DNA of 64,000 nucleotides from Fagopyrum homotropicum (taxonomy: Eukaryota; Streptophyta; Magnoliopsida; Caryophyllales; Polygonaceae), in contig BSWB01000008.1 of assembly GCA_033239125.1 (NCBI GenBank), positions 92,001-156,000 of the forward strand, written 5' to 3'. The notes below the pieces were generated by a model. The model saw nothing but the letters and a program-made list of their open reading frames with translations, was not told the DNA's origin and made no database searches. This document shows, piece by piece, positions 34,932-46,409 of the stretch. Positions within the stretch are counted from its first letter, which is position 1. Every line of letters starts with the position of its first letter. The position numbers and the translations under genes are program-made.

Positions 34932-35922
34932 GAAGGCACACTCAAACCCTAATAAAGGATAAACCTTTATTACCTAACACTCATCGTCATAGGTATACAA
35001 ACAAAGGAATCACCGGGTAAGTCTCATCTTAGGCTGGCGTATGGACCAGGCAAGGTGCAACAATAATAGGATTTGGCAAACTAAAACCTAAACTCAGGTA
35101 TGGATCAAATAAGGTCACGCCTCGCTCAATTCATGTCCGATCTCGGTCGAGATGTTTAATGAACCGACGGAGGTGAGGTTCGGTTAAATCTTGGCTCGAG
35201 CTTTCAGGGTCCACTAAGGTAAAGGCTCATTCTTTCATCGTCTTTCCCACAACCTTAAGGCAATCACACTAGAATTGCACAAGAATATAGCCAATAATCA
35301 TCATGATAACAATCAAATATATGTATAAAGAAGAAATATCCAAACAATAAAACCTTAACACAAAGGTCTCAATAATCACTCAATCAAACAATCAAACAAA
35401 TCAAACAACCAACAAATTGTGTTCCTCAATCACAAACCAAAAGAAAACAATCAAACAATCTAAGAAAACCTTACAACTTCTTTCAAAAGCCTTCAACTTT
35501 CACTTCAAAGCTATCTTCCTTCAACTTCCTTCCTTCCTTGGAATTTCTTGAATCTTCCAAACTAATCAGTTAACCAGCCTCCATATCCGATCTCCTTCCA
35601 TCCAGAAAATATCTTCCAATATATAGGAGAATCACTTGCCAAAAATAAAAGATCTTATGGGCCATGGGCCGTCCGTCTCGATCCAACCCAACGAAGTCAT
35701 CTCGGTCGAGGTGATACTGTAGCCAACCGAGGTGATCTTCAGCTACGTGCAAATCTCTCAAAACTGGTCCAAAATCAAACTTCTGTCCAACTTCCATAGT
35801 TCCTATGCCTTTCTTGTAGCTCCTAAATGTTCCACAATGTATCTCCAATGACTCCTTAGCTCCCTTGGCTCCATATTACTCCAAAACGTTCATTTTCCCT
35901 ACAATTACAACAAAACTAGGTG
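34932..35922 (-). repeat. 5' LTR of element D, distal piece, truncated
   Basis: Continues the D LTR after E, in the same order as A: ACACTCAAACC, ACCGGGTAAGTCTC near 35010, CTCGGTCGAG motifs near 35140 and 35700, then the sequence that precedes ACCTAGTTTTGTTG in C. It stops at about 35922, short of the TGATAGCATG end, and joins the gag of G. Confidence 0.75.
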
Positions 35923-37760
35923 TTGACTCCTTCCCCAATTGCCGGTATGGTAACCGCAAGCGGATGTTGAGTCAAGTCGGGTGATGACATGAATTATATG
36001 CCATTATAATCATGCATATTATGGAGGTTTTACCTCAATTTACCTTGTATTTGGAGAGATTTGTGTACCTTTAAGGTTTATTTCATTTATATTTCGGAAA
36101 TAGAGGTCTACACGAGTTTTGGTTGAATTATAGGTAAATTCGGTGGAATTGGAAGAAAAAGTGGAGCAAAGAGTATCTAAGGTCAATAAGGAAGCTTAAG
36201 GAACCTTAGAGGAGTCATGAAGAGCAAAGAAAATGCGAGAAAGGGTCACTAAAGGAAGGAAGGAAACAAGTCAAGAGACGAGCACTTTTTGTTGAAGAAA
36301 ATCGTCTCATTTACATAGAAAATCGCTCGATTTTCCTGTGCAAAACTCAGGTGGTTTATTTTCCTTTGAATCGAGCGATTTTCCTTGTTAAATCGTCTAC
36401 AAATATTACGATCAAAAGCCCATCACTTGTGGCTTGAGAAGTGATATACCAAGCAGCCCATTAGTGAGAAAGTATACATTGGAACCCTAGGAACGAAAAT
36501 CGGGAGTTCGCAGCGTGGAAGATTTACAAGATTTTGCGGGATTGAAGGTTCTTGGAGAGAGGATTGAAGGAAAGAAACAAGAAGTCAAGATTCAAAGAAG
36601 TTTGTGAGATCTTTTGTTTCCCTTCTGATTCTTGTGATTTGTGAACACATTGTTGAGTGTTTTGAGAGATTCTTTGAAAGATTTTAAGGTTTGATTACAG
36701 ATTCGGAGATTATTTGGTTTTTATACAAAGTTCGAGTTTTATTTGGTTTTCTTCATTCAATCTTGATTTTGAATTGAATATGAAAATGGTTGGCTAAAAA
36801 CCTTGTGATTCTGGGGAGAATAGTTGATGATTGAGGCTTAGATGATGATAGACTGAACTCATTTAACCATTTGGACCCTGAGAGTTGAGATTTAACTTTG
36901 CGACACCAGATAAATCGACCTGTTCTTGAGGAAATTGACCGATTTTATCAAGAACAAAACGATTTTTCTTCCTGACGTTCTTTAATTGATTTATCCTTTA
37001 ACCAAAGTTAACCCTTGCCTAAATCCTAACCTTTCTTAACCTTTTTAACCCTTATTCAAGTGTGAGAATAGACTTCATCATTGATTCTTCATTTGATAAC
37101 TAAAGTTTGTAAGATTTGGGTAATAGAGAGACTCAACATCCTCTATTAAGGTTTGAGTGTGCTTTCCATCTTTACCTTTGAGAGTCACATCCTTGGGTTG
37201 GGGTTGTTAGTTTGAGTGTTAATCTTGTCCTTAGATCTTTCTATATTGCAGCCTCAACAACCTTTATAGAGAGAGCCTTTGGGTTACATATATAGGTTTT
37301 GGAATTTCGCCGTACAATACCTTCTTTCGAAACACATAACCTTGGCAACGTCAACTCTGTCCTTTGATCTTTAGAAGTGTCTTGAATCGAAAGCCCCAGT
37401 CGTATACTTGAATTCTTGGAATAATTTGTCTCCTTATTAATTACAAAAGCTTTTGCACTTTGCCAGATAATTTGAAATCGATTTTATTCTCACCAAATCC
37501 CTGAGTTCGACTCTGGAATTTCTTGTCTTACTACAGTTGATCCGTACACTGCGGGTTTGCTTTTGCATAAGTTCTAGATATAAATTTTAAGACTTTGACG
37601 CACACACTTTTGAGCGAACATCGGGCTGCGTCAGTTGGCGGAGAGTTCGGTTTACCATTGCTTCATAAGTTCGTTGTTGTCTTCGTTGTCGATTGTGCAT
37701 TCTCTCAATTTCTAAATCAAAAGATGCAAAATCTGAGTTAGTAGCACGGGTTTGAACCAT
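35923..37760 (-). pseudogene. Element G gag N-terminus, split by solo LTR F
   Basis: Minus-strand ATG at 37760 (MVQTRATNSDFASFDLEIER). The frame runs 45 codons to 37626, is broken by F with its duplication, and continues in the same frame from 35981 (DLTQHPLAVTIPAIGEGVN) to about 35923. About 65 codons remain. The product is not recognised beyond its position after the primer site; gag is inferred from that. Confidence 0.7.
35982..37620 (+). mobile_element. Solo LTR F, with 5-bp duplication
   Basis: 1639 bp from TGATGACATGAATTATATGC to TTTTGAGCGAACA. Perfect flanking TCGGG at 35977-35981 and 37621-37625. Its ends match Athila LTRs. Removing it and one TCGGG restores the G gag frame. Internal motifs include AATCGAGCGATT-type inverted repeats near 36320-36380. 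Confidence 0.93.
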
Positions 37761-37819
37761 GAAAATGGTCCAAACCAATAATCGATAATCAAAAATAAAA
37801 ACAAAACAAAAACATAAAC

Positions 37820-37837
37820 TCCCCGGCAACGGCACCA
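37820..37837 (-). other. Primer-binding site of element G
   Basis: Minus strand TGGTGCCGTTGCCGGGGA, one base different from A and C. Confidence 0.72.
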
Positions 37838-37841
37838 AATT

Positions 37842-39340
37842 TGACAAGGCTAAAAACCTATGGTCGTTGTCTTCTAGTTTTAGTCAAAGTAGAATACCGA
37901 ACATTACACTTAACCTATTATATAGTATAAGTAAGGGTCGAACCCAAGAAAGTTTTAGTCGAGTTTTGATTAGATTCAATTATCGATTGGTAACCAGGGG
38001 GTTTGGATTGTAAAATAAACAAGACAAAATGATTAAATAGTAAGCAAAGATGGTCATAATATGGATGATTAGAAAGCTACACTAGGTTGGATCTTAGCAT
38101 GCATACTACTTGGTTGGTTCTTTTTAGAAGCAATTCACCATTGTTCTCATCTTGATCTTATATATGTGTTAAGCCAACCGGCATTAACACAACTTAACTA
38201 GATTATTGATCCGTAAACCTACAAGATCAAAGTACAAGTTAGCATTCAAGTAAAGACAAAGAGATATAAAGAAGAGTAAACAAACCATTAATCGTTATAG
38301 TTATGTTCCTTTCTGTTAGATAATCACAACCAGCTTTTACCTATGGGTTTACTACTAGATTAAGGACCCAAACCCGGAATCGATTAACCCTAGCACTTTG
38401 CATACATTTGTACACTTAAGGTGATCAAGTTAAGTGAGAAAAGACAAGCAAACATAAGTGAGAGGTCAAGGAAACATAATACAAAGGATACTGAATTAAA
38501 CTTATAATAAAAGAACTTACAACCAAATAGCAATGCAGCTTCAATCAACCCAATGTAGCAAAGGAAGCTTAGAAACTCATTACAAAATGGAACTTAGAAA
38601 TATAGAGCTTTTAGGGAAAATGTGGATGATTCTAGCAATCAACCAAGGGCTCTATTTATATTAGAAAGCACAATAAAGGGGAGTAAATGGGCTGTCTAAA
38701 CAGCCGCCTTAAATGTCATAAAGGTGGTGCAAACAGCAGGAGTAAAGTCCTTTGGAGCTAAACCGTGGGGGCGGCCTTCAGGGCCGCAGGGGCGGTTTAG
38801 GCCAGAACGTTCCAACTTCGTCTTGACCGTTGGGGCAGCCTGGCAGTCCCACATGGGCGGGTTCCTTAATGCTCTTGAACATCTGACTCTTCATCTTCGT
38901 ATCGTTTTATATGATGATCCGCAGGGGCGGCCCAGTGTTACCGCAGGGGCGGTGACACAATCTCTTCGGCTTCACAGATCCGTTGACAAGGGCGCAAGAA
39001 AGGGCGTTGGGGCGCCGGCTTCGCTTCTTCAGGCTAAGTCACCGTAGGGACGGCTAGAGGGAGCCGCAGGGGCCGTGACAAGAATCTTCTGGGCGCAGTC
39101 GAAGGCTCAGGCTGCGTCACCGGAGTGTAGTGTCACCGCTGGGGCGGTGACAATACTCCGCGGGGGCGGTGTGGCACAAGAAACTTGTCTTCATTGATCT
39201 TCTTCCCTCCCAAGTGTTGCTAAAACCTTCTTTTGCTTCATTTTGACTTCTTCATCTGGATCAAGGTATTAGTAACACAATATGACTCAAAAACATAAAA
39301 AGGACTCTAAAAACTACCTAAATTGATATTGATCCCATCA
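37842..39340 (-). repeat. 5' LTR of element G
   Basis: Minus strand starts TGATGGGATC at 39340 and ends CCTTGTCA at 37842, 1499 bp. It contains three exact CCGCAGGGGCGG motifs (38784-38795, 38929-38940, 38941-38952), the reverse complement of the motif in the E LTR. Confidence 0.8.
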
Positions 39341-39538
39341 ACTTTCAACGATATTTCTCAGGGTCATCAAGGAGAGCGGAAGAATCCAATTATAGGTTGT
39401 GGTCATCAGACATCGGGAAAGATGTAGGTTTACATCCAAGTAGACCGGAATCATCTAGAATGTCAAGGGTGTATTTCGGTCAGTTAAGCCATAAATCAGT
39501 CGAAGTATGAACAATTTCAATGCCTAAGAAGAACCGAG
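39341..39538 (-). pseudogene. Ty1/copia element: RT to RNase H piece
   Basis: Minus strand encodes a FFLGIEI motif, then KYTLDILDDSGLLGCKP, the usual RT-RNase H join of copia elements. One or two stops interrupt it. Cut on the left by G and on the right by solo LTR H. Confidence 0.8.
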
Positions 39539-41584
39539 TGTAAGAGCTAGGATTTTTGAATTCTAATTAATGTTGATTAACTTAATCATTGATAGTAATT
39601 GACATAGAACTCGCGAAGATTGCGTAAGTGATGAGTATGAGTCTCACTATTATGTTCCTAACGTAATTTAGGACTTATGGGATATTTTTCACTTTTTTTC
39701 CCGGGTAATTATTTTTACCCACCGGTGTTATTTAGAGCATTTGGGAGCACCGATTAATAAAAAAGCAGTTGAGAGAAATGATTAGGATATCGGACATGTC
39801 CTAGATTTGAAATAACACGGAAAGGTAAAACGGCCAAAAGAGTCGTTATTTCGTTTCTTAACGTCTAAGAAAGACGGCTTAGGAATACACGTTTTTCGAG
39901 AAAGTTGTGGAATAATTATCCCTACAATATTCCAGATTTATTATTCCAATTTCGAGAAGTTTGGAGAAGGGGGTTCAACCCGCCTTTTGATCGGTTAAAG
40001 GATAATTATCGAGTTCGCTAAAGGATAATTATCGTCTTCACTATAAATGGCGGAAAATCATTTATTATTTCATTTTCTTTCACGTTTCCTCGTAAAAGCT
40101 CTGATTTCTCTCAACTTCAAACTGAGATTTACTCTCCGTTTCTAATCCGATTTCAATTCCGTTTGAGTTTTTGGATTCCTCTCTTCATTCTCTTCATATC
40201 AGTACCGAGTTTCTACATTTCCGAGCTAATGAAGATCTGGCCGAGCATATTTGTCACTAGGATGGTTCTGTCGCTCATATTCCGGTGATTTTGATGTTAT
40301 CCAAGCGTAGCCTGCGTCGTTGTGATTCCGAATCTTCTTTCGGATCGTCAATTGGGTTATTAAGAAATAAGTTATGAATTTATTCGTTTTTCGTACTACA
40401 ATTTGGCCTAAATTGACCTTAGGCTTGTCAAAATGGATAATTGGAAATTCCATTATGGTCGTTATATTACTTTGATGTTTATGGATTGTTTGTTTGATGG
40501 AATCTGATGACGGGTGGGTTTAGAAACTGCTTACGAGCAAAACGTTATTCTGGTGAAATTAAATTAATTAATTAAAAGTTATTAATTAATTAAATTAAGA
40601 TTAGAATTGAGATTGAGGAATGTTGATTAGATACTACCTTGAGATTTGAGGAATTGTGAGTTATGTTGATATATCGAGGATTTGACTCGAGTTATGGTTT
40701 GGCTATGTTTATGAGATGTAGGAGACGAGTCTCCTAACCTTGATAGCGATTAATTTTGTGTGTGCCTTGCTGATGCAGGCGCTGATCGTTTCCTCGAGGG
40801 GAAACCGTGACGTGGTACAGGTTTACGTGTGTATCAGGTAAGTCCATAGGACTTACTTAGCGAGCAGTTATGGATTTGAGTGATTGTGATGGTGGTGTGT
40901 GTGTGCATATGATTGTTGAATTTATAACCTAAACCAGACTAGAACGACCACATATAAATGTTTAAAAGTCCCAAGTGTATTATAACGGGTCGTGTCCACT
41001 TGCTCCTAGTCTACAGATGACTGGGGGTACTCTTACAACTCAGGCCCACAAGTAACGGATATTACTGGTCTAATCCTGTCGGTAGACAAAAGCGGAGGCG
41101 AGTTTTGGGAGATTCTCGTGTCACAAAAGAGGTTGAATTAGTAATGGTATAACGAAATTAAAGATAATAAACGGATGTGTATGCATAGCATATTGTGATG
41201 TGGTTGTGTGTTTGTATGTGTTATTCCTTTCATTCTTATTCATGTTCATTAGATAATGGTTTTATATCATGTTGTAGATTTTCTGTATGATAGGAAGACT
41301 GTAGAGTGAGTCAGATGGGTGATCAGCCGAGGGATTCCGTACACTAGGTTGTGTGAGGGTTTGGGATGTTTTATATGTGTATGGATATGTGTTAGCCGTT
41401 TTGTACTCGGTTGTGATGTTTTGTAAACCCTTTTGATGTATATTTATATAGTTTATGTATTTGGTTTTAATCTGTTTGTGTCTTGTTGTAAGATCCAGTG
41501 AACTTATTGTTAGGCTAGGGTTAGGATCCATTGTGAGATCCTAGCCCAGTAGCGCCCCGAGTCCCACGGATTTGGGGTGTTACA
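39539..41584 (+). mobile_element. Solo LTR H, Tekay-like
   Basis: 2046 bp, TGTAAGAGCTAGG to GGGGTGTTACA, the same ends as the LTRs of E and a similar last 60 bases. It splits copia RT exactly between DLGPL (right side) and FFLGIEI (left side). The flanking 5-mers ccgag and aaggg do not match, so the duplication has decayed or been lost. It contains GGTAAGTCC-ata-GGACTTACTT near 40835, as in E. Confidence 0.83.
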
Positions 41585-42363
41585 AAGGGGTCCAAGGTCC
41601 TTCATGTGAAAGCAAGTATGAAGATAATTCTTAAATCTACGAATGGAAGTAGGATTTATGTCAGTAATGATCAAATCATCTACATAAATCAAAATAGGAA
41701 GGGTGATACTTGACCGCCTATAAGTAAAAAGGGAGTAATCAACAAGGGACTGACAAAACCCATATTTCAAAAGGGTAGATGTGAACTTGTGAAACAAATT
41801 CCGAGGAGTCTGACGAACACCGTACAAAGATTTCTTGAGGAGACAAACTTTAAAAGAAGTTCGAGATCCAAGAGGTGGGAGCACATAAATTTTCTCATGT
41901 AGATCACCATGAAGAAAGGCATTGTGAACATCCATCTAATGAAGTTCCCAATTATCAATAGAGGCAATGGCTAAAAGTAGTTTAGTTGTGACAAATTTAG
42001 CAACAGGAGCAAATGTTTCACTATAGTCAATGCCTTCTTGTTGACGGTTTCCAAGAACAATCAAACTCGCCTTATAGCGCTCAATCTAACCATCGGAGTT
42101 ATATTTGATGCATAAAACCCTTTTAGAGTCAATAGCTCTACGATCAGTAGGGAGATCAACATATTCTCATGTGTTGTTGTGTTGTAGGGCGGAAATTTCA
42201 TCTTGCATAGTTTCTGCCATTTTGGATTTACAACAGCTTTCTTGAAGAAGGTCAGTTCTTGTTCCTTATAGACAGAGTTAAGAGCAGCAACATAGACAGG
42301 AGAAAGGTGTTCATATGATTAAGAATCCCCAATGGAATAGATTTCAGTGAGGAAGAAGGTTGA
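41585..42363 (-). pseudogene. Ty1/copia element: reverse transcriptase piece
   Basis: Minus strand. RT start near 42330, then the block TLLAIASIDNWELHQMDVHN and HGDLHEKIY, LKKSLYGVRQ, and the catalytic ILIYVDDLII near 41680, ending MKDLGPL at 41585. Several stops occur (for example in the segment 41936-42250). At 42359-42363 the bases gttga border J1; they are the reverse complement of tcaac beside the other half of this copia element at 49317-49321. Confidence 0.85.
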
Positions 42364-44300
42364 TGATAGAAATATGGGCGATCTAGATCGAGGAGAAACT
42401 TCAACTACTTCTTCTTGATCGTTCGAATTGGATCAACGCTAGACTTGAGCGGTGGAAGCTTAGAAATGGATGCGGAAGCGTTCGGTTGATCCTTCAAAAG
42501 GATCCTCGTGTTTGAAAGACTTGGATCAAAGACTAGATCCAAGATAGAACTTTAAGAGGATTGAAGAAGAAGGTGATGCCTAAACCAAGTAAGAGGACTT
42601 TCCCTTCACAATACTTGGATTTCAACTTAGACATATCTTACAAATGTGTCAACCCATCTTTATATAGTGGATGAAGGTCATACAAAGAGTCAAACATAAA
42701 TAACGGAATTAAAAGCCGGAATTAAGTTCCGGAAATAAAAAGCCTAAAATATGAAATGTCGGAATTTAATTCACAGAAATAACTTCCGGAATTAAAGTTT
42801 CGAATATGAAAAGTCAATTATTAAATAGCCGAAATACTTAATAGTCTTCATAATGATGTCGGGTCCTTCTAGCCGGAAACACGGATGGCATCGCCATCCG
42901 GGGGCGTATCATTCTCCTCCTCTTAAATGTGAAACGTCCTCGTTTGCACGGTCAAAAAAATGGAAGGAGTACTTTGGGAACTTGACCCTTGAAATTCAGC
43001 ACCGGATGCACATTGTCAGAGTCAGGCGGCTTGGACTTGTAGTCTTTCAAGATTGTGGTTATGTGGCGTTTGTTGAATATGTAATCCCTCAAGGTGACGA
43101 TGTCATGGAGTTTATCTATCATGTCATCAAGACCCTTGATGGGGAACGTTGAAGTCATGCTGAAAAGATTGAAAGGCAAGCCGGAAGGTAAGTGAGTGGG
43201 CATAGCAATGACAAACCTCGGATCATACGACTCGGATTTGTAGGTCATCAACACCATTGTGCCGTTGTCGGAGTCGATGATTTTTTCTTTCTCAATGATG
43301 GCTTCATCTTTGTCATCTTCAAAGTACTCCCCACATAACGGATTGACAAGATGGATTGGAATAACCGGGGCATAAGTTTTAATGACGACATCTTCCTCGT
43401 CTTCAACTTCGTCACACAACGGTTGAACCACCAACTCACACCTTGGTTGTGACTCTACGTGAGGCTCTTCTTGTTGGGCAACCGTCATTAGTGCAAGAAC
43501 TTGTGCCTTCAAAGCTTCTAACTCACGCTTTAGATCATCATTTGTTGCCTTGAGCACGACCAACTCTTCTTTGGCATTAACATGACGTCTTGGGGCAATA
43601 TAAGTATCCTCAAAATAAGCTTGTCGGTGTGGATACCGTTGGTGCCCGTCCATGGTATAAGTCGGCCTTGGTGGGTCCGGAGGAGGTAACCACTCCTCAT
43701 CCTTAAAGTATTTTCTCCGTCGGTACCTCCTAGTGGTTTGTTTGGCCTTCGGTGGATATGGAGGAGGTAACCATTCCTCATCCTCATCATAAGAATCATA
43801 AACATCATAGAACATGATGAACGATGAAGAAACACTTGAAGATCTTCGAAGAACACTGAAAAACACTTGAAGATCTTCGAAGAACACCGAAGAACACTTG
43901 AAGATCTTCGAAGAAAACTTGAAGAACTTGGAAGAACACTGAATAAACTTGATCAAGAAAAAAAAAATTTGTAAAGAAACTTGACCTCGATCCCGAGCTC
44001 TAGTACCAATGATAGAAATATGGGCGATCGAGATCGAGGAGAAACTTCAACTACTTCTTCTTGATCGTTCAAATTGGATCAACGATAGACTTGAGCGGCG
44101 GAAGCTTAGAAATGGATGCGGAAGCGTTCGGTTGATCCTTCAAAAGGATCCTCGTGTTTGAAAGACTTGGATCAAAGACTAGATCCAAGATAGAACTTTA
44201 AGAGGATTGAAGAAGGAGGTGATGTCTAAACCAAGTAAGAGGATTTTCCCTTCACAATACTTGGATTTCAACTTAGACATATCTTACAAATGAGCCAACC
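42364..44300 (-). mobile_element. J1: small non-autonomous LTR element, distal LTR truncated
   Basis: Minus strand: partial 5' LTR (44010-44300), primer site (TTGGTACTAGAGC, one base off the initiator-Met site), ORF, purine-rich tract, 3' LTR (42364-42911, 548 bp, TGATACGCCCCCGG to TATTTCTATCA). The missing first part of its 5' LTR is found inverted at 49322-49585. Confidence 0.85.
42952..43815 (-). CDS. J1 ORF, unknown function
   Basis: Best start ATG 43815 (MFYDVYDSYDEDEEWLPPPY), shared by all three J copies. The frame is open further up to 43956 through a leader of tandem GAAGATCTTC units. 287 codons. N-terminal acidic and proline-rich repeats (EEWLPPPYPP, EEWLPPPDPPRP), a predicted coiled coil (EELVVLKATNDDLKRELEAL), an acidic middle, and a C-terminal part conserved in J2 and J3 (LRDYIFNK, DYKSKPPD, NVHPVLNFKG). 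No zinc knuckle, protease or polymerase motif is visible. Placement after the primer site suggests a gag-like protein; this is inference. It is the only intact J ORF in the window. Confidence 0.6.
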   Translation of the reverse strand: MFYDVYDSYDEDEEWLPPPYPPKAKQTTRRYRRRKYFKDEEWLPPPDPPRPTYTMDGHQRYPHRQAYFEDTYIAPRRHVNAKEELVVLKATNDDLKRELEALKAQVLALMTVAQQEEPHVESQPRCELVVQPLCDEVEDEEDVVIKTYAPVIPIHLVNPLCGEYFEDDKDEAIIEKEKIIDSDNGTMVLMTYKSESYDPRFVIAMPTHLPSGLPFNLFSMTSTFPIKGLDDMIDKLHDIVTLRDYIFNKRHITTILKDYKSKPPDSDNVHPVLNFKGQVPKVLLPFF

Positions 44301-46409
44301 TGATAGAATAACGGATGATCTAGATCGAGGAGAAACTTCAACTACGTCTTCTTGATCGTTCGAGATGGATCAAACTGAGAGTTTGGGTGGCGGAAGCGTT
44401 GGGTTTGATCCTTCAATAGGATCCTCGAATGTGGAGGCTTGGATCAAAGACTAGATCCAAGCAAGAACTCTAAGAGGGTGGGAGAAGAAGGTGATGCCTA
44501 AACTAAGTAAGAGGATTTTCCCTTCACAATACTTAGATTTCAACTTAGACATGTCTTTACAAATGAGCCAAACCATCCTTATAGGGATGGAGGCCATACA
44601 AAGAGTCTTAACATAAATGACGGAATTAAAGTCGGAATTAAGTTCCGAATATGAAAAGCCTAAAATATGAAAGGTCGGAATTTAATTCACAGAATTAAGT
44701 TCCGGAATTAAAGTTCCGAATACAAAAAGACTTATTATTAAATAGCCGAGTAATAATAACGGTCTTCAAAATGTGCGGGTCCTTCTAGCCGGAAACACGG
44801 ATGGCATCGCCATCCGGGGGCGTATCATTCTCCTCCTCTTAAATGTGAAACGTCCTCGTTTCACCGTCAAAAAAGAAAGGAGTCACTTGAGGAACAAGAC
44901 CCTTGAAAATCAACACTGAATGCACATTGTCGGGCGGCTTGGACTTGTATTCCTTCAACATTTTGGCTTTACGGCTTTTGTTGAATATGTAATCCCTCAA
45001 GGTGGCGGTGCTGTGGAGTTTGTCTATCATGCCGTCAAGAACCTTGATGGGGATCGTTGATTCCATGTTGAAAAATTTGAAGGACAAGCCAAGTTAGAAG
45101 TTAGTTGGCATTGTAAAGACAAACCACAGATCATACAATTCGGATTTGTATTCCATCAACACGATTGTGCCGTTGTCAGAGTCGATGATTTCTTCTTTCT
45201 CAATGAGGGCTTCATCTTTGTCATCTTGAAAGTACTCTCCACATAGCGGATTGACAAGATGAATTGGAATAATTGGGGATACCTCCGGAATGATGATTTC
45301 TTCCTTGGCCTCTTCTAATGGATCATCACACAACGGTTGTTCTTGTTGGGCGGCCGTCATGAGGGAGGCCATTTGTGCCTTCAAAGCTTCTATCTCATGC
45401 TTTAGAGCGACATTCTCTTTGGCTAAGACGGCAACACGTTCTCGGTGTTCATGTGGATACCCATGGATGCTCTCTTTAGGCCTTGGTGTATTTGCAGAAG
45501 GCAACCACTCCTCTTGGAGATTAGAACGGCGTCGGTGGGGCCTTGGTGGGTCCGGAGGAGGCAACCACACCTCCTCCTTAAAGTATTCTCTACGTTGGTA
45601 CCTCCGGGTGGTTTGCTTGGCCTTCAGTGGATATGGAGGAGGTAACCATTCATCATCCTCATCATAAGAATCAGAATCGTCATAGAACATGATGAACGAT
45701 GAAGAACACTTGAAGATCTTCAAAGAACACTGAAGAACGGTTGAAGATCTTCGAAGAACGGTGGAAGATCTTCGAAGAACACTTGAAGATCTTCAAGAAC
45801 ACTGAAGAGAAAAAAATTTTGATGAAGAACAATCAAGAACGCAAGTAAAGAACTTGACCTCGATCCCGAGCTCTGATACCAATGATAGAATAACGGATAA
45901 TCTAGATCGAGGAGAAACTTCAACTACGTCTTCTTGATCGTTCGAGATGGATCAAACTGAGAGTTTGGGTGGCGGAAGCGTTGGGTTTGATCCTTCAATA
46001 GGATCCTCGAATGTGGAGGCTTGGATCAAAGACTAGATCCAAGCAAGAACTCTAAGAGGGTGGGAGAAGAAGGTGATGCCTAAACTAAGTAAGAGGATTT
46101 TCCCTTCACAATACTTAGATTTCAACTTAGACATGTCTTTACAAATGAGCCAAACCATCCTTATAGGGATGGAGGCCATACAAAGAGTCTTAACATAAAT
46201 GACGGAATTAAAGTCGGAATTAAGTTCTGAATATGAAAAGCCTAAAATATGAAAGGTCGGAATGTAATTCACGGAATTAAGTTCCGGAATTAAAGTTCCG
46301 AATACAAAAATACTTATTATTAAATAGCCGAGTAATAATAACGGTCTTCAAAATGTGCGGGTCCTTCTAGCCGGAAACACGGATGGCATCGCCATCCGGG
46401 GGCGTATCA
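44301..46409 (-). mobile_element. J2: complete-looking J element with mismatched flanks
   Basis: Two LTRs of exactly 527 bp (44301-44827 and 45883-46409), start TGATAGAATAACGG and end GGGGGCGTATCA on the plus strand. The primer site is at 45870-45881 (minus, TGGTATCAGAGC); the internal part is about 1.05 kb. Flanks do not match: caacc on the left (44296-44300), ctctc on the right (46410-46414). Each flank finds its reverse complement elsewhere (49581-49585 and 52339-52343), so J2 looks like a recombinant. Confidence 0.88.
44839..45690 (-). pseudogene. J2 ORF, broken
   Basis: Same protein as in J1: ATG 45690 (MFYDDSDSYDEDDEWLPPPY), coiled coil (LKHEIEALKAQMASL), HLVNPLCGEYF. A stop at 45094 (after FTMPTN) separates the C-terminal third (44839-45087, ending PFFFDGETRTFHI). 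Function unknown. Confidence 0.6.

Larger units (their letters stand above)
35923..39340 (-). mobile_element. Element G: Athila-like retrotransposon, 5' LTR and start of gag
   Basis: Minus strand: LTR (37842-39340), primer site, short leader, gag start. Gag is split by solo LTR F and ends at the junction with D. G sits next to a copia RNase H fragment at 39341, so it probably inserted in copia. Its other half is missing. Confidence 0.78.

Noticed and set aside
39534..41589. Target-site duplication for solo LTR H
   Set aside because: Flanking 5-mers ccgag and aaggg do not match in any reasonable shift; H is called from its LTR ends and from the split RT instead.
44301..46409. J2 as an ordinary single insertion whose duplication had decayed
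   Set aside because: Both flanks have perfect reverse-complement partners at the ends of the J3 cluster, which the inversion model explains and decay does not.
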